From Chloroflexota bacterium (GTDB lineage Bacteria; Chloroflexota; Anaerolineae; Aggregatilineales; Phototrophicaceae): DNA of 32,829 nucleotides. The translations under genes were made by a program, and so were the position numbers. Each line of letters opens with the position of its first letter. Positions within the stretch are counted from its first letter, which is position 1. The stretch covers positions 1 to 32,829 of the forward strand of contig JAPOOU010000276.1 of assembly GCA_026713245.1 (NCBI GenBank), written 5' to 3'. This document shows, piece by piece, positions 1 to 8,305 of this stretch. The notes beneath the pieces are model-generated. The model was not told the origin of the DNA, made no database searches, and saw nothing but the letters and a program-made list of their open reading frames with translations.

Positions 1-7
1 CCCCCGG

Positions 8-33
8 CCCCTCCCCAAAGCATTGGAGAGGGG
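8..33. repeat. Imperfect CCCCTC/GAGGGG inverted repeat
   Basis: CCCCTCCCC (8-16) faces GGAGAGGGG (25-33) across an 8-base loop with one mismatch. No T run follows on either strand, so it is not a convincing terminator. It resembles the short GC-rich intergenic hairpins seen elsewhere in the window, but from a different sequence family. Confidence 0.4.
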
Positions 34-104
34 AGTCAAGTCGCCGAGTATTGCGATTTTTTTGCATGACTAACTTGGTATCACTTCAGTGCCTCTGTAA
101 TATG

Positions 105-133
105 AAAAAACCGGGCGAGCCAATGGCTCGCCC
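105..133 (-). terminator. Intrinsic terminator of the M24 peptidase gene
   Basis: Read on the minus strand, GGGCGAGCC (133-125) and GGCTCGCCC (121-113) form a perfect 9-bp stem with a 3-base loop. GG and six T (110-105) follow. It starts 30 bases past the stop codon at 163. The stem belongs to the same GGGCGA/TCGCCC palindrome family found at 27.1 and 29.0-29.2 kb, here placed so that it makes a canonical rho-independent terminator. Confidence 0.8.
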
Positions 134-162
134 CTACATGATCATTGGGATATGCTGGAACA

Positions 163-1305
163 TCACCCCACCACAACCAACTCCTGCCAGCCGTTCGTCA
201 GCTTCTCGCCGCCGCCGGGCCGCGCCACCACAATATCCTCCACCCGCGCCGAATATCCATTCATCTGCATGATGCTCGGCTCGATGGTGAAGAGCATGCC
301 CTCTTCCAGCGGCGTCTCGTCGCCTTCGGTCAAGAACGGCGGCTCGTGCACGTCCATGCCGATGCCGTGGCCCAGCCGATGTCGAAAGGCCTCGCCATAG
401 CCGGCGTCTTCAATCACCTGTCGCGCCGCGCGATCGGTCGCCGTGGTTGTCGATTCACCGGATTTCAGCGCAGCGACGCCCGCCGCCTGCGACGCCATCA
501 CCAGGTCATACACCCGCTGCGCCTCCGCGTCCGGCTCGCCGAAAAAGACCGTGCGGCCGAAATCGTAGCACCAGCCTTGATAGATGCCGCCGAAATCAAA
601 GAGTATCGACACCGGCGGATCCAACTTGCGATGCCAGCTTTCCATGCGCTGCCCGAAGAGCAAGGGATGATTCGGCCCGGAATTGTAGAGCGAGGTGGTG
701 AAGGACTGGCCCAACGAGCCATGCCGCCGCAACTGGAAATTGACCTCTTCAACGATCTCCAGTTCGGTCATGCCGGGGCGCAGCGACGTCAGCGTATCGG
801 CGAAGGCGGCTTCGGTGATGCGCCCGGCTTCCTTCATCTCGTCGATATCGCTCTGCGATTTGATGACGCGCAGGGGACGCAACAAGTCGGTGGCAGAAAG
901 CCAGCTCGCGCCCGGCAGCAATGGCTGCAAATTGGAAACCGTCTCGCCACGGGTGAAATCGCTGATCGCCACGCGCGGGTTATCGGGCAAGTTGAAGTCG
1001 TCGAGGATACCCTTCACCATCTCCGCGGGTTCGTCCCAATCGCCCAGCACACGAATATCGATGCCATCCAGACGGTTCAGTCCGCCGAATTCGGCCGTCA
1101 TACGCGGCAGCGGCAGCACCGGCGCGCGCTGCGGACGGATCCAGGCGCCCTCCAGCCAGTCGCCCGGGTGGATGTTGTGACCATAGTTGGGAATATCCCT
1201 TGGGACGCCGGTCAGGTATTGCAGGTCGGAAGAAATGGGAACAAACGCGAGATCGGCCTGGTCGGCCAGTATGGCTTGAAAACGCTGCAGTCGGTCGGTT
1301 GGCAT
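163..1305 (-). CDS. M24 family metallopeptidase (Xaa-Pro aminopeptidase-like)
   Basis: This 380-residue cytoplasmic protein has the two-part layout of M24 'pita-bread' peptidases. An N-terminal creatinase-like domain covers about residues 1-140, and the catalytic domain about 150-380. The expected dinuclear metal ligands can be read as D237, D248, H313 (in LGHGIGMDVHE), E342 (in TIEPS) and E356 (in VEDIVV). By family it should remove an N-terminal residue ahead of proline or act on a similar small substrate; creatinase-like non-peptidase members exist, so the exact substrate is open. The ATG at 1305 is preceded by GGAGA about 7 bases upstream. The gene is divergent from the repeat protein at 1466 and ends at its own terminator. 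A decayed copy of its 5' end lies at 3040-3238. Confidence 0.88.
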   Translation of the reverse strand: MPTDRLQRFQAILADQADLAFVPISSDLQYLTGVPRDIPNYGHNIHPGDWLEGAWIRPQRAPVLPLPRMTAEFGGLNRLDGIDIRVLGDWDEPAEMVKGILDDFNLPDNPRVAISDFTRGETVSNLQPLLPGASWLSATDLLRPLRVIKSQSDIDEMKEAGRITEAAFADTLTSLRPGMTELEIVEEVNFQLRRHGSLGQSFTTSLYNSGPNHPLLFGQRMESWHRKLDPPVSILFDFGGIYQGWCYDFGRTVFFGEPDAEAQRVYDLVMASQAAGVAALKSGESTTTATDRAARQVIEDAGYGEAFRHRLGHGIGMDVHEPPFLTEGDETPLEEGMLFTIEPSIMQMNGYSARVEDIVVARPGGGEKLTNGWQELVVVG

Positions 1306-1399
1306 GAGAGGTCTCCACAGATCTATCGTTCGAGAGCTTATCTTAGCCCGTTTCAGGCGGGATTACATCTTTTGCCTGACGAGCGTTCGCGGCTTTCCT

Positions 1400-1427
1400 T
1401 TGTGCATAGACTTTCAGTTCATATAAT
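1400..1427 (+). promoter_or_regulatory. Candidate sigma70-type promoter of the first repeat-protein gene
   Basis: A perfect TATAAT (1422-1427) lies 16 bases after TTGTGC (1400-1405), about 38 bases before the ATG at 1466. The -10 is convincing and the -35 matches TTGACA only in part. It lies in the 160-base gap between the divergent peptidase and repeat-protein genes. Confidence 0.45.
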
Positions 1428-1465
1428 ATATTCTCTAAGCGACTGGCACGACAAAAGGACTGCCC

Positions 1466-3022
1466 ATGCGAACTGCAATCATACTTCTCCTGCTCGTGAC
1501 GTTTCTGACGGCCGCGCCGCTGCAGGCGCGGGACAACCTGTACGAGGCTTGCGGGGAAACCGAGACCCAGATGCTGTTCAGTGTATTGCACGGCTTGCAG
1601 CAGGCTAACGGGGATGGCGCCGAGCGCCTAAGCACAATCGAGGATATTTACGCCTACGACGAGACACTGGCGTATTGGCGCAGATCCACGCGATTGCTTG
1701 CAAGCTGTGAAGAGGCGCTAACCGTCGTTTGGAAGACATACCGAACGGTGGATAACGTACTCGCCGCCAGCGTCATGCGCATAAATGGGCTGGGCGCGGA
1801 TGATCATGTTTATGACGACCGCATCACCAGCAGCATCAGCGAGTTGCTCGCCTTTCTGCGCGATCTCGAAGCTGGCGCCAAAAGCGATGAAGGCGAGAAG
1901 AGGCGGCGCTTCTGGGCACCGGATACGCCGTCATGCTCGTCGGCAGATCTAGAGAGAGTCCTCGTCATGATAGCGGAACATCAGGCTCTCTTGGCGCGAG
2001 CCGACGCCATCTCGTCGGCGACAGGCCTGGCGCATTTCGGCGCAACTCATATGACTTGGCGCGCGGAAACATGGTCGCAAGTTCCCAACTGTCGAGGCCC
2101 AAGGTGGCAAGCGATCTTCCTGGAGCAGGTTGCGACTGACGCTCTAATAAATGCCGGGCTCGCGTTGGCGGGCGCCGCGGAAGACAATCCTTTTGCCCTG
2201 CGCCTGGAAGACGCTCTTGAGACGCTGGCCGAGTTCAACGCCGAGGTCGATCGGCGCTACCAACTCGCCTTGGAAGAAGAAGCGCGCGCCAAGCCGCAAG
2301 CCCATGCCTTGCCATCTTGCCCCGATGATGTATTCCAAAGCGCAACCGACGAGTTGCTCGATTATGCAAAGCAGGGGGAAATTGCCATCGAGTCAAATGA
2401 AGACCTGATGCGCTTCGCCGAGCGGCAGATTGCCTGGCATGCCGATCATTTGACGGATCTGCCTTATTGTGATGAAATGCTGCAGATCCGCTGGCTGCTA
2501 ATCGAACTGAACAGCGATTTCGTCGCGCGCGCGGCCTTGCGTTTGGCCGGTGTGCCCAATGCTGACAATCCCTTCTTGCGATTGCCCTCCGATCAGGCGC
2601 GGATAGACGCCATCGTCCAAGATCGGCAGCGTCCGAACAGTGATCAGCCGAGGACCGAAGGGGCTGCGGTGCTGCCGGCCTGCTCCAAACACGATCTGCA
2701 GATCGCCATCGACGAATACATATATGTCTACGACGAAATAGAGGACATTCCAGCCTATCTGTTTTCCCTAGCAGACACGATTGAATACATCCAGGTCTTG
2801 ATCGCGTGGCGAGAGGCGTTATGGCGGCGCATGCCATTGTGCGCGGAAGCGGTTGCGCTGGGCCTGTTTATGCATCAGTCTAGCGCCGCATACAGCCCCC
2901 TGTTCACACTCTATTATGGCCTGAAGGAAAAAGAGCATATATACGAAAGCCAACTCCGGCGCGATTTGCCCCGCCTGGAGGAAGCCGCTACAGCCGTTTT
3001 CCGCGCGAAACGCGAAAGCTGA
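1466..3022 (+). CDS. Exported protein of four Cys/Trp helical repeats (paralogue A)
   Basis: The function is not recognised. Residues 1-21 form a signal peptide ending in a signal peptidase I-like site (LQA-RD) with no lipobox cysteine. The mature part is four diverged repeats of roughly 110-130 residues. Each starts with a Cys (CGETE, CSSAD, CPDDV, CSKHD), continues with a predicted helix, then a W-R/H...L/W...P-x-C segment (for example AWREALWRRMPLC), then another helix ending near NPF. Each repeat thus has one conserved Cys pair that could form a disulfide outside the cell. The first repeat is the least typical. AAAAGGA (1453-1459) six bases before the ATG supports the start. The next plus-strand gene (3365) encodes a paralogue with the same four-repeat plan. 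Confidence 0.8.
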   Translation: MRTAIILLLLVTFLTAAPLQARDNLYEACGETETQMLFSVLHGLQQANGDGAERLSTIEDIYAYDETLAYWRRSTRLLASCEEALTVVWKTYRTVDNVLAASVMRINGLGADDHVYDDRITSSISELLAFLRDLEAGAKSDEGEKRRRFWAPDTPSCSSADLERVLVMIAEHQALLARADAISSATGLAHFGATHMTWRAETWSQVPNCRGPRWQAIFLEQVATDALINAGLALAGAAEDNPFALRLEDALETLAEFNAEVDRRYQLALEEEARAKPQAHALPSCPDDVFQSATDELLDYAKQGEIAIESNEDLMRFAERQIAWHADHLTDLPYCDEMLQIRWLLIELNSDFVARAALRLAGVPNADNPFLRLPSDQARIDAIVQDRQRPNSDQPRTEGAAVLPACSKHDLQIAIDEYIYVYDEIEDIPAYLFSLADTIEYIQVLIAWREALWRRMPLCAEAVALGLFMHQSSAAYSPLFTLYYGLKEKEHIYESQLRRDLPRLEEAATAVFRAKRES

Positions 3023-3039
3023 TGCTATAAGGCTCCTCC

Positions 3040-3238
3040 GGTACTGGGCGCGGCGGCGCAGGTGGCATCCCCCATTGCCATGGGACCGAGCGCGTAAACA
3101 GAAACTGCGCCCGAAATTGAGGATATCGCGCGGGACGCCGGTAAAAGATATTACAAGTCGACCGAGACGGGGCAAAAAGGCGAGATCCACGCGCTGGCCC
3201 CTGAGTGCCTTAAGACCTTGCAGGCGGTCGCTGCACAT
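3040..3238 (-). pseudogene. Decayed 5' fragment of an M24 peptidase gene
   Basis: Read from the ATG at 3238 on the minus strand, the translation MCSDRLQGLKALRGQRVDL then FTGVPRDILNFG aligns with the start of the intact peptidase (MPTDRLQRFQAILADQADL ... LTGVPRDIPNYG). The DNA is also similar (GGGACGCCGGT at both sites). Past about residue 40 similarity fades, and the rest of the peptidase is missing because the upstream repeat gene sits there. The remainder of the 342-base gap (3239-3364) shows only the upstream region and ribosome binding site of the next gene. The fragment keeps the same divergent orientation relative to its repeat-protein neighbour as the intact copy. Confidence 0.7.
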
Positions 3239-3364
3239 CGCATCTAAAGGCCGCAACATTACCCGCTTGGAAAGCTGCTTCAAACTATAACGTTACCCGT
3301 ATCTGACACGGTTCGCGCTCACAATGTGAGTATGGAACATTCACTCCGATGAATGGGAGGGACT

Positions 3365-4942
3365 ATGCGACAATTAATCATTCCGCTTATGCTAATCCTG
3401 TGGGTCGTTTCTTATGCGCAGGGTCAAGACGGCGACAGAGCCCCATGCGCCATTTCCGAGCTATCGCTAGCGCAGGGATGGAAAGCGGAATACGACCAGT
3501 TGAATGTTGAGACAAATCTGACAGACGGCTCTACGGACGATGTGCTTGGCTATAGCGCAAAGATAATCGAATGGCGCGACAGGCTGTGGTCGCAACTGCC
3601 CCTTTGCGACGAAGCAATCGACATCGCCGTTCTGATGAGCGAGCAAATAGGCGATATTGCCGCTACAGCCCTCTTCACCTACGCCCGGGAACTGCTATCG
3701 CCGATTCCTTTCGATGACAAGCTGTTCTTCCGGGAAAACAAGTCGGATCACCTGCGGGAGCAGTTCGAGAGAATCAACCAACTGATCGTGAGCGGCGAAA
3801 GACCAGACGATGCGGCGCCGGCAGATCGTCGCTTGCGTAGCTGTTCGACAGCCGATATCGAGAGAATTATCATCTTGCAAGCGGAACAGGAAGTTTTGGC
3901 CCAGTCCGCTTTCAATACCACAACAATTGGTGATTTGTTGGCGCGCGGTAAGGCGCTCCTGGAGTGGCGCGACGGCCTTTGGGACAGTATGCCTGTTTGT
4001 CATGAAGGGTTCGAAATAGGCTGGCTGTTGAGCAGAACCGCTGGCGACATGATCTCCGACATGAGCCTCCGATTCGCCGGCGTGTCGCTCTCGCAAAACC
4101 CTTATACCTCGCAACTGACGGATGACTTCAACCGGATTAAGGCCTTGCTAAGACCGCTTGAAGCCGCCGCGGCCTCCGATAGCCAGATTTCGCCGACAGT
4201 TGGGCAAACTAACCAACTGCCAAGATGCAGCGAAAGTCAACTGGCGAGCCTCGCTGACGACCTTTCCGAATTCGTTGAGTTGACGCAGCTTTCGCAAGAA
4301 ATCTCGACGACTAGCGATTACCTCGAGTATGGCGCGCGATACATCGACTGGCGCGAAGATCTGTGGGAAGCATTGCCAATTTGTGGCCAAGCGCTGGAAA
4401 TTGGGCGCGCCGCGCATCAAGCGGCGGGCGACATATCCTCCGTTCATGGGCTGTATCTTGGAGGTGCGCGGCTTGAGGACAACGAGGTTTGGACCGGCGC
4501 GCTCGATATGCTGTCACTGCTTGTTCGATTGTCCGCCGCCCTGTCAGATTTGGCAGCCGGGGAAGCCCTCCCGCCCCTGGATGCGAGCTCCGATTACAGC
4601 TCGCCCAGTTGCACAGATTATGAATCTGAGTTTGTCTTTGACATGCTGGACGAATTGAATGCCGTAGCGGAGCTGGCTACTAAATTTAATTCGGCCGATG
4701 ATCTGCTGGAGTTCAGCATCGTTCAAATCCAGTGGCGCGAGCACATGTGGACCAGCATGCCGGTTTGCAAAGAATCGACGGAATTGGCTTGGCAAATGTT
4801 TCAGATCACGGCGGATACAGTTTCGGCGGCCGCCTTGGAAATGTTTGCAGGTCTCGCCAAGGACGAGAATCCTTTCTGGCAGCAGATCCTAATCGGGCGG
4901 CAACGCCTGGCGGAATTGGCGGCGGAACTGCAGGACAATTGA
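3365..4942 (+). CDS. Exported protein of four Cys/Trp helical repeats (paralogue B)
   Basis: A 525-residue protein of unrecognised function and a paralogue of the gene at 1466. The signal peptide is about residues 1-20 (ending AQG-QD, no lipobox). Four tandem repeats of about 125 residues follow, clearer than in paralogue A. Each begins with Cys (CAISE, CSTAD, CSESQ, CTDYE), then carries a W-R-x-x-x-W-x-x-x-P-x-C block (EWRDRLWSQLPLC, EWRDGLWDSMPVC, DWREDLWEALPIC, QWREHMWTSMPVC), then a helix with a conserved D. An ATG at 3353 is in frame, but GGGAGG (3355-3360) lies on it and is spaced correctly for the ATG at 3365, so the latter is the start. The HAD gene begins 12 bases after the stop, so the two may be cotranscribed. 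Confidence 0.82.
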   Translation: MRQLIIPLMLILWVVSYAQGQDGDRAPCAISELSLAQGWKAEYDQLNVETNLTDGSTDDVLGYSAKIIEWRDRLWSQLPLCDEAIDIAVLMSEQIGDIAATALFTYARELLSPIPFDDKLFFRENKSDHLREQFERINQLIVSGERPDDAAPADRRLRSCSTADIERIIILQAEQEVLAQSAFNTTTIGDLLARGKALLEWRDGLWDSMPVCHEGFEIGWLLSRTAGDMISDMSLRFAGVSLSQNPYTSQLTDDFNRIKALLRPLEAAAASDSQISPTVGQTNQLPRCSESQLASLADDLSEFVELTQLSQEISTTSDYLEYGARYIDWREDLWEALPICGQALEIGRAAHQAAGDISSVHGLYLGGARLEDNEVWTGALDMLSLLVRLSAALSDLAAGEALPPLDASSDYSSPSCTDYESEFVFDMLDELNAVAELATKFNSADDLLEFSIVQIQWREHMWTSMPVCKESTELAWQMFQITADTVSAAALEMFAGLAKDENPFWQQILIGRQRLAELAAELQDN

Positions 4943-4954
4943 CAAGGGTTCGAC

Positions 4955-5659
4955 ATGTATCAAGCGATCCTCTTTGACCTTGACGACACGCTGATCAGCC
5001 TGCGCGGCTGCGAAGCGCAAGCTCTGCTACGAACTTTGGACGAAGCCGGCTTGACAGGGCGCTTCCGTGATGATTTCGGAAGCGTCTCCGCGACTTTCGC
5101 GGTGATCAGCAGCCGCTACTGGGGAGAGCGCGGCGCCAAAGGATACATGCGCGAGCAGGTGCTCGCGGCTTCGCTGCGCGACCTGTTAGCGCATTTCAAC
5201 CTGGATGCGACATTGGCGGAAGATCTGGCACTGAAATACTGGCGCGACTTCTGCCGCTCATCCGCGCTCGAACCGGGCGCGCTCGATACCCTGCGACATC
5301 TATCACGGCACTTTCGCCTGGGACTGATCACAAACGGCTATAGCGACTCCCAGCGCGGCAGACTGGACGCTGCCGGGTTGACGTCATTCTTTGACCCGAT
5401 CCTGATTTCGGAAGAAGTCGGCATCGCCAAACCCGACGCGCGCATCTTCGAAATGGCTCTGGACGCGCTTGAACTGTCCGCTGGCGACGTCATTTACGTC
5501 GGCGATTCGATCGCTCACGATCGCGCGGGCTGTCAGAATGCCGCGATCGACTTCTGCCACTATTACCCCGACCCGGCAGCGGGCGTGGTATTGCCGACTG
5601 TCAAATATCGAATCGGCCAACTGCCCGACTTGATCGATTTGCTCGGGCCCGGCGAATAG
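4955..5659 (+). CDS. HAD-superfamily hydrolase (YjjG/haloacid dehalogenase-like)
   Basis: A 234-residue cytoplasmic phosphatase-type enzyme. Motif I is FDLDDT with nucleophile D8 and acid/base D10. Motif II is ITNG around T126. The motif III lysine is K159 in AKPD. Motif IV is VGDS followed by D189. A helical cap lies between residues 15 and 105, which fits the C1-cap (HAD-IA) group that includes nucleotidase YjjG and phosphoglycolate phosphatases. The substrate cannot be read from sequence. AAGGG lies 6 bases before the ATG. It converges on the SIS gene ending at 5668, with only 8 bases between the stops and no obvious terminator. Confidence 0.85.
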   Translation: MYQAILFDLDDTLISLRGCEAQALLRTLDEAGLTGRFRDDFGSVSATFAVISSRYWGERGAKGYMREQVLAASLRDLLAHFNLDATLAEDLALKYWRDFCRSSALEPGALDTLRHLSRHFRLGLITNGYSDSQRGRLDAAGLTSFFDPILISEEVGIAKPDARIFEMALDALELSAGDVIYVGDSIAHDRAGCQNAAIDFCHYYPDPAAGVVLPTVKYRIGQLPDLIDLLGPGE

Positions 5660-5667
5660 CGCGTCCG

Positions 5668-6699
5668 CTACTCCGTAATCGTCACCTTGGACAAGCCTCG
5701 CGGCTTGTCGACTTCATAGCCGCGCGCAAGCGCCTGACGCATAGCGAAAACCTGGCCGGGCATCACAGCGATAATGGGGCTGAGCCACTCCGGCGCGCCG
5801 GGTATGCGCATAGCCTGTGTCGCATCTCCCAGCAAATCGTCATCGTCGCTGATGACAAGCGTTTGCGCGCCTTTTTCTGCGACCATGTCGAAGATGTCCC
5901 GCATCGTAGCGAAGGCTTTGCCCTGCGTCGCGACCACAACCACAGGATAACCCCGCTGCACGACAGCGATGGGCCCGTGGCGGAAGTCGGCTTCGCTGTA
6001 GCCTTCGCTGGCTATATAGGTCAATTCCTTGACCTTGAGACTGATCTCGCAGGCGGTGGCGTAGTTGAAGCCGCGCCCTAGCACGGTGAGCCGATCCATA
6101 GTGCGATAACCCTTCGCCCAGTCCCCGATGCCTTCGCAAAGGTCAAGCGATTCTTTCGCCAGCCCCGGCAGCTTCTTGAGACCGGATCGCATCTCCTCAT
6201 CGACGGCCAGCGCCGTCGCCAGCATAGCAATCACGGTCAACTGCGCCGTATAGGTTTTGGTCGCGGCCACACTGAACTCTTCTTCGGCGAGCAGGGGCAG
6301 GTGATACGCCGCCGCGCCCGCTAGCGGCGAGTCTTGGTAGTTTGTAATCGCCAGCGTCAGCGCGCCCTGCGCCCGCGCGTCGTGCAAGACCGCGCGCGCA
6401 TCTTCGGCCTGGCCCGATTGCGAAATTCCGATCACCAGCGCTTTCGAGAAGTCGGGCGGTCGGCCATAAACCGTATGCAGCGACGGCGTCGCCAGCATGA
6501 CCGGCATTTGCAGTGCCGCGCCGAACAAATACTGGGCGTAAATCGCGGCATGATCCGATGTGCCGCGCGCGGCGATGCAGACAAATACCGGGTCGAACGC
6601 GCGAATTGCGGCGGCGGCGGCTGCCGTCGCCGCCTCGCCATCGTCCAGCAGGCGGCGTATGACATCGGGCTGTTGGGCGATTTCCTTCTTGAGCAGCAT
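5668..6699 (-). CDS. SIS-domain protein, GlmS isomerase-half / NagB-II-like
   Basis: A 343-residue protein with two SIS domains (about 30-160 and 195-330), equal to the isomerase half of GlmS without the glutaminase half. GlmS-like signatures include AARGTSDHA, the SQSGQAEDA phosphosugar loop, the AATKTYTAQL segment and the C-terminal KPRGLSKVTITE. Stand-alone proteins of this shape include SIS-type glucosamine-6-phosphate deaminases (NagB-II), and the neighbouring GH20 makes that role the best guess; FrlB-like deglycase or another aldose/ketose isomerase is possible. AGAGG precedes the ATG by 7 bases. It is the last gene of the minus-strand amino-sugar run, 23 bases after GH20. Confidence 0.82.
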   Translation of the reverse strand: MLLKKEIAQQPDVIRRLLDDGEAATAAAAAAIRAFDPVFVCIAARGTSDHAAIYAQYLFGAALQMPVMLATPSLHTVYGRPPDFSKALVIGISQSGQAEDARAVLHDARAQGALTLAITNYQDSPLAGAAAYHLPLLAEEEFSVAATKTYTAQLTVIAMLATALAVDEEMRSGLKKLPGLAKESLDLCEGIGDWAKGYRTMDRLTVLGRGFNYATACEISLKVKELTYIASEGYSEADFRHGPIAVVQRGYPVVVVATQGKAFATMRDIFDMVAEKGAQTLVISDDDDLLGDATQAMRIPGAPEWLSPIIAVMPGQVFAMRQALARGYEVDKPRGLSKVTITE

Positions 6700-6722
6700 C
6701 GCGGGCCTCTGTTTCGAGTCGG

Positions 6723-8267
6723 CTAATCGTCTAGCGGCCGATAGTTAACCCCGAGTGCATCCAGGCGGGGCAGGTGTCCCTTCAAGCGCGCCAGGAAGGC
6801 GCCGTAGTCGCGCTGCTCCGGATGCTTCCACAGCACCTCTGCCAACGCGATGGCGCGCGGATAGGCCATATACTCCAGATGATCCGATGTGGGAATGTAT
6901 TCTGTCCAGAGATTGCCCTGCCCGCCCAGGATGTGCTGTTTCTTGTCGGCGGCGATTTCCTCCGGCACGACCTCAAACTCATAAACTTTGCGCAGAGGCA
7001 AGTAGCGTGGCAGGGCGGGCGGTTCACTATCGAAGTCTTCGGCCTGATAATAGTCGAGGTAGCAATAAGTGGTGGGCGTCATGACCACGTCGTGGCCGGC
7101 GTTGGCGGCTGCGATACCGCCGTCGCTGCCGCGCCAGCTCATCACCGTCGCATTTGGCGCCAAGCCTCCCTCGAGGATTTCGTCCCAGCCAACCAGGCGA
7201 CGCCCGCGTTCGCCGAGCCAGCTATCAAACTGGCGGACGAACCAGCTTTGTAGCTCATCTTCGTCTTTCAAGTCTTCAGCCTTTATACGCGCCTGGCAAG
7301 CCGGGCATCGCTTCCAGCGTTTTTTGGGCGCTTCGTCTCCGCCGACGTGGATGAACTCGCTGGGGAAAAGCTCAAGGACCTCGCCGAAGACGTCTTTCAG
7401 AAATGTGAATACATCATCGTTGCCGGCGCAATAGATGTTTTCGTCAATGCCCCAACTGGTACGAACCTGATAATCCTTCCCGACGCAGCCCAATTCCGGG
7501 TACGCGGTCAAGGCCGCGAGGCTGTGACCGGGCAATTCGATCTCGGGCACGACCGTGATGCTCCGTTCGCCGGCATAGGCCACCACCTCGCGGATTTGCT
7601 CCTGCGTATAGAAGCCGCCGTAGGGCGCCCCATCGAACTGTCGGCGGTTCCTGGGCAGGCAGGTTTCTGTCCGATAAGCACCGACTTCGGTCAGCCTGGG
7701 ATACTTCTCGATCTCGATCCGCCAGCCTTGGTCTTCCGTCAGGTGCCAGTGGAAGGTGTTGAATTTGTAGAAGGCCAACAGGTCGATGAACTTCTTGATG
7801 AATGCCAGCGGAAACATGTGTCGCCCGACATCCAGATGCAAGCCCCGCCAGCCAAAAGCCGGCGCATCGCTGATTTTTATTGCCGGGATGCGCCAGTCGA
7901 TGCCGTCAGCCCGTTCCGCGCCCAGGATCTGCGGGGGCAACAATTGGCGCAGCGTTTGGAATCCATGCATAAAGCCCGCCGGCGCAGAGGCCGACAGGAC
8001 CACTTCGTCGCTCGACGCCGCCAAGCGGTAGGCCTCGGGCGAATCCAGGTCCCGCCCCTCAACCAGGCGAATGACATTGCGGCTGTTGACCATGTCCCCG
8101 GTCGGCTCGACCGGGAGCGGGAAACCAGTCGCAGGTCGCAGATAGGTCGCCAGCATTTCGCCCAGATTCCTGTCCTGCGCGCGTATCACCGTGTCGGAAT
8201 CGAGGGTGAAGCTGCCTACGTTTCTCACGAGCGATCGCGGGCGCGGGAACAAGATGATTTCGGGCAT
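6723..8267 (-). CDS. GH20 beta-N-acetylhexosaminidase, cytoplasmic
   Basis: A 514-residue enzyme that should remove terminal beta-GlcNAc or GalNAc from oligosaccharides. A GH20b-type N-terminal domain covers about residues 1-130. The catalytic barrel follows with the entry motif WRGLHLDVGRH, the HWHLTEDQGWR block and the diagnostic HVGGDEAPK, in which D311-E312 are the substrate-assisted catalytic pair. No signal peptide is present, so it probably acts on imported disaccharides. A TTG at 8273 is in frame, but AAAGGA lies only 2 bases from it and 8 bases from the ATG at 8267, so the ATG is preferred. It lies between two SIS-domain genes in one orientation, which supports a GlcNAc/chitobiose-type catabolic operon. 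Confidence 0.92.
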   Translation of the reverse strand: MPEIILFPRPRSLVRNVGSFTLDSDTVIRAQDRNLGEMLATYLRPATGFPLPVEPTGDMVNSRNVIRLVEGRDLDSPEAYRLAASSDEVVLSASAPAGFMHGFQTLRQLLPPQILGAERADGIDWRIPAIKISDAPAFGWRGLHLDVGRHMFPLAFIKKFIDLLAFYKFNTFHWHLTEDQGWRIEIEKYPRLTEVGAYRTETCLPRNRRQFDGAPYGGFYTQEQIREVVAYAGERSITVVPEIELPGHSLAALTAYPELGCVGKDYQVRTSWGIDENIYCAGNDDVFTFLKDVFGEVLELFPSEFIHVGGDEAPKKRWKRCPACQARIKAEDLKDEDELQSWFVRQFDSWLGERGRRLVGWDEILEGGLAPNATVMSWRGSDGGIAAANAGHDVVMTPTTYCYLDYYQAEDFDSEPPALPRYLPLRKVYEFEVVPEEIAADKKQHILGGQGNLWTEYIPTSDHLEYMAYPRAIALAEVLWKHPEQRDYGAFLARLKGHLPRLDALGVNYRPLDD

Positions 8268-8305
8268 GTTCAAGATCCTTTTTGATTTCGCTTTTCATGC
8301 GCTCG

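Noticed and set aside
145-1608. A 487-codon plus-strand open frame across the peptidase gene
   Set aside because: It is antisense to the M24 gene, which has intact catalytic residues, and the translation is Arg/His-rich with no recognisable domain.
7347-8285. A 312-codon plus-strand frame opposite GH20
   Set aside because: Antisense to a gene with a complete GH20 active site.
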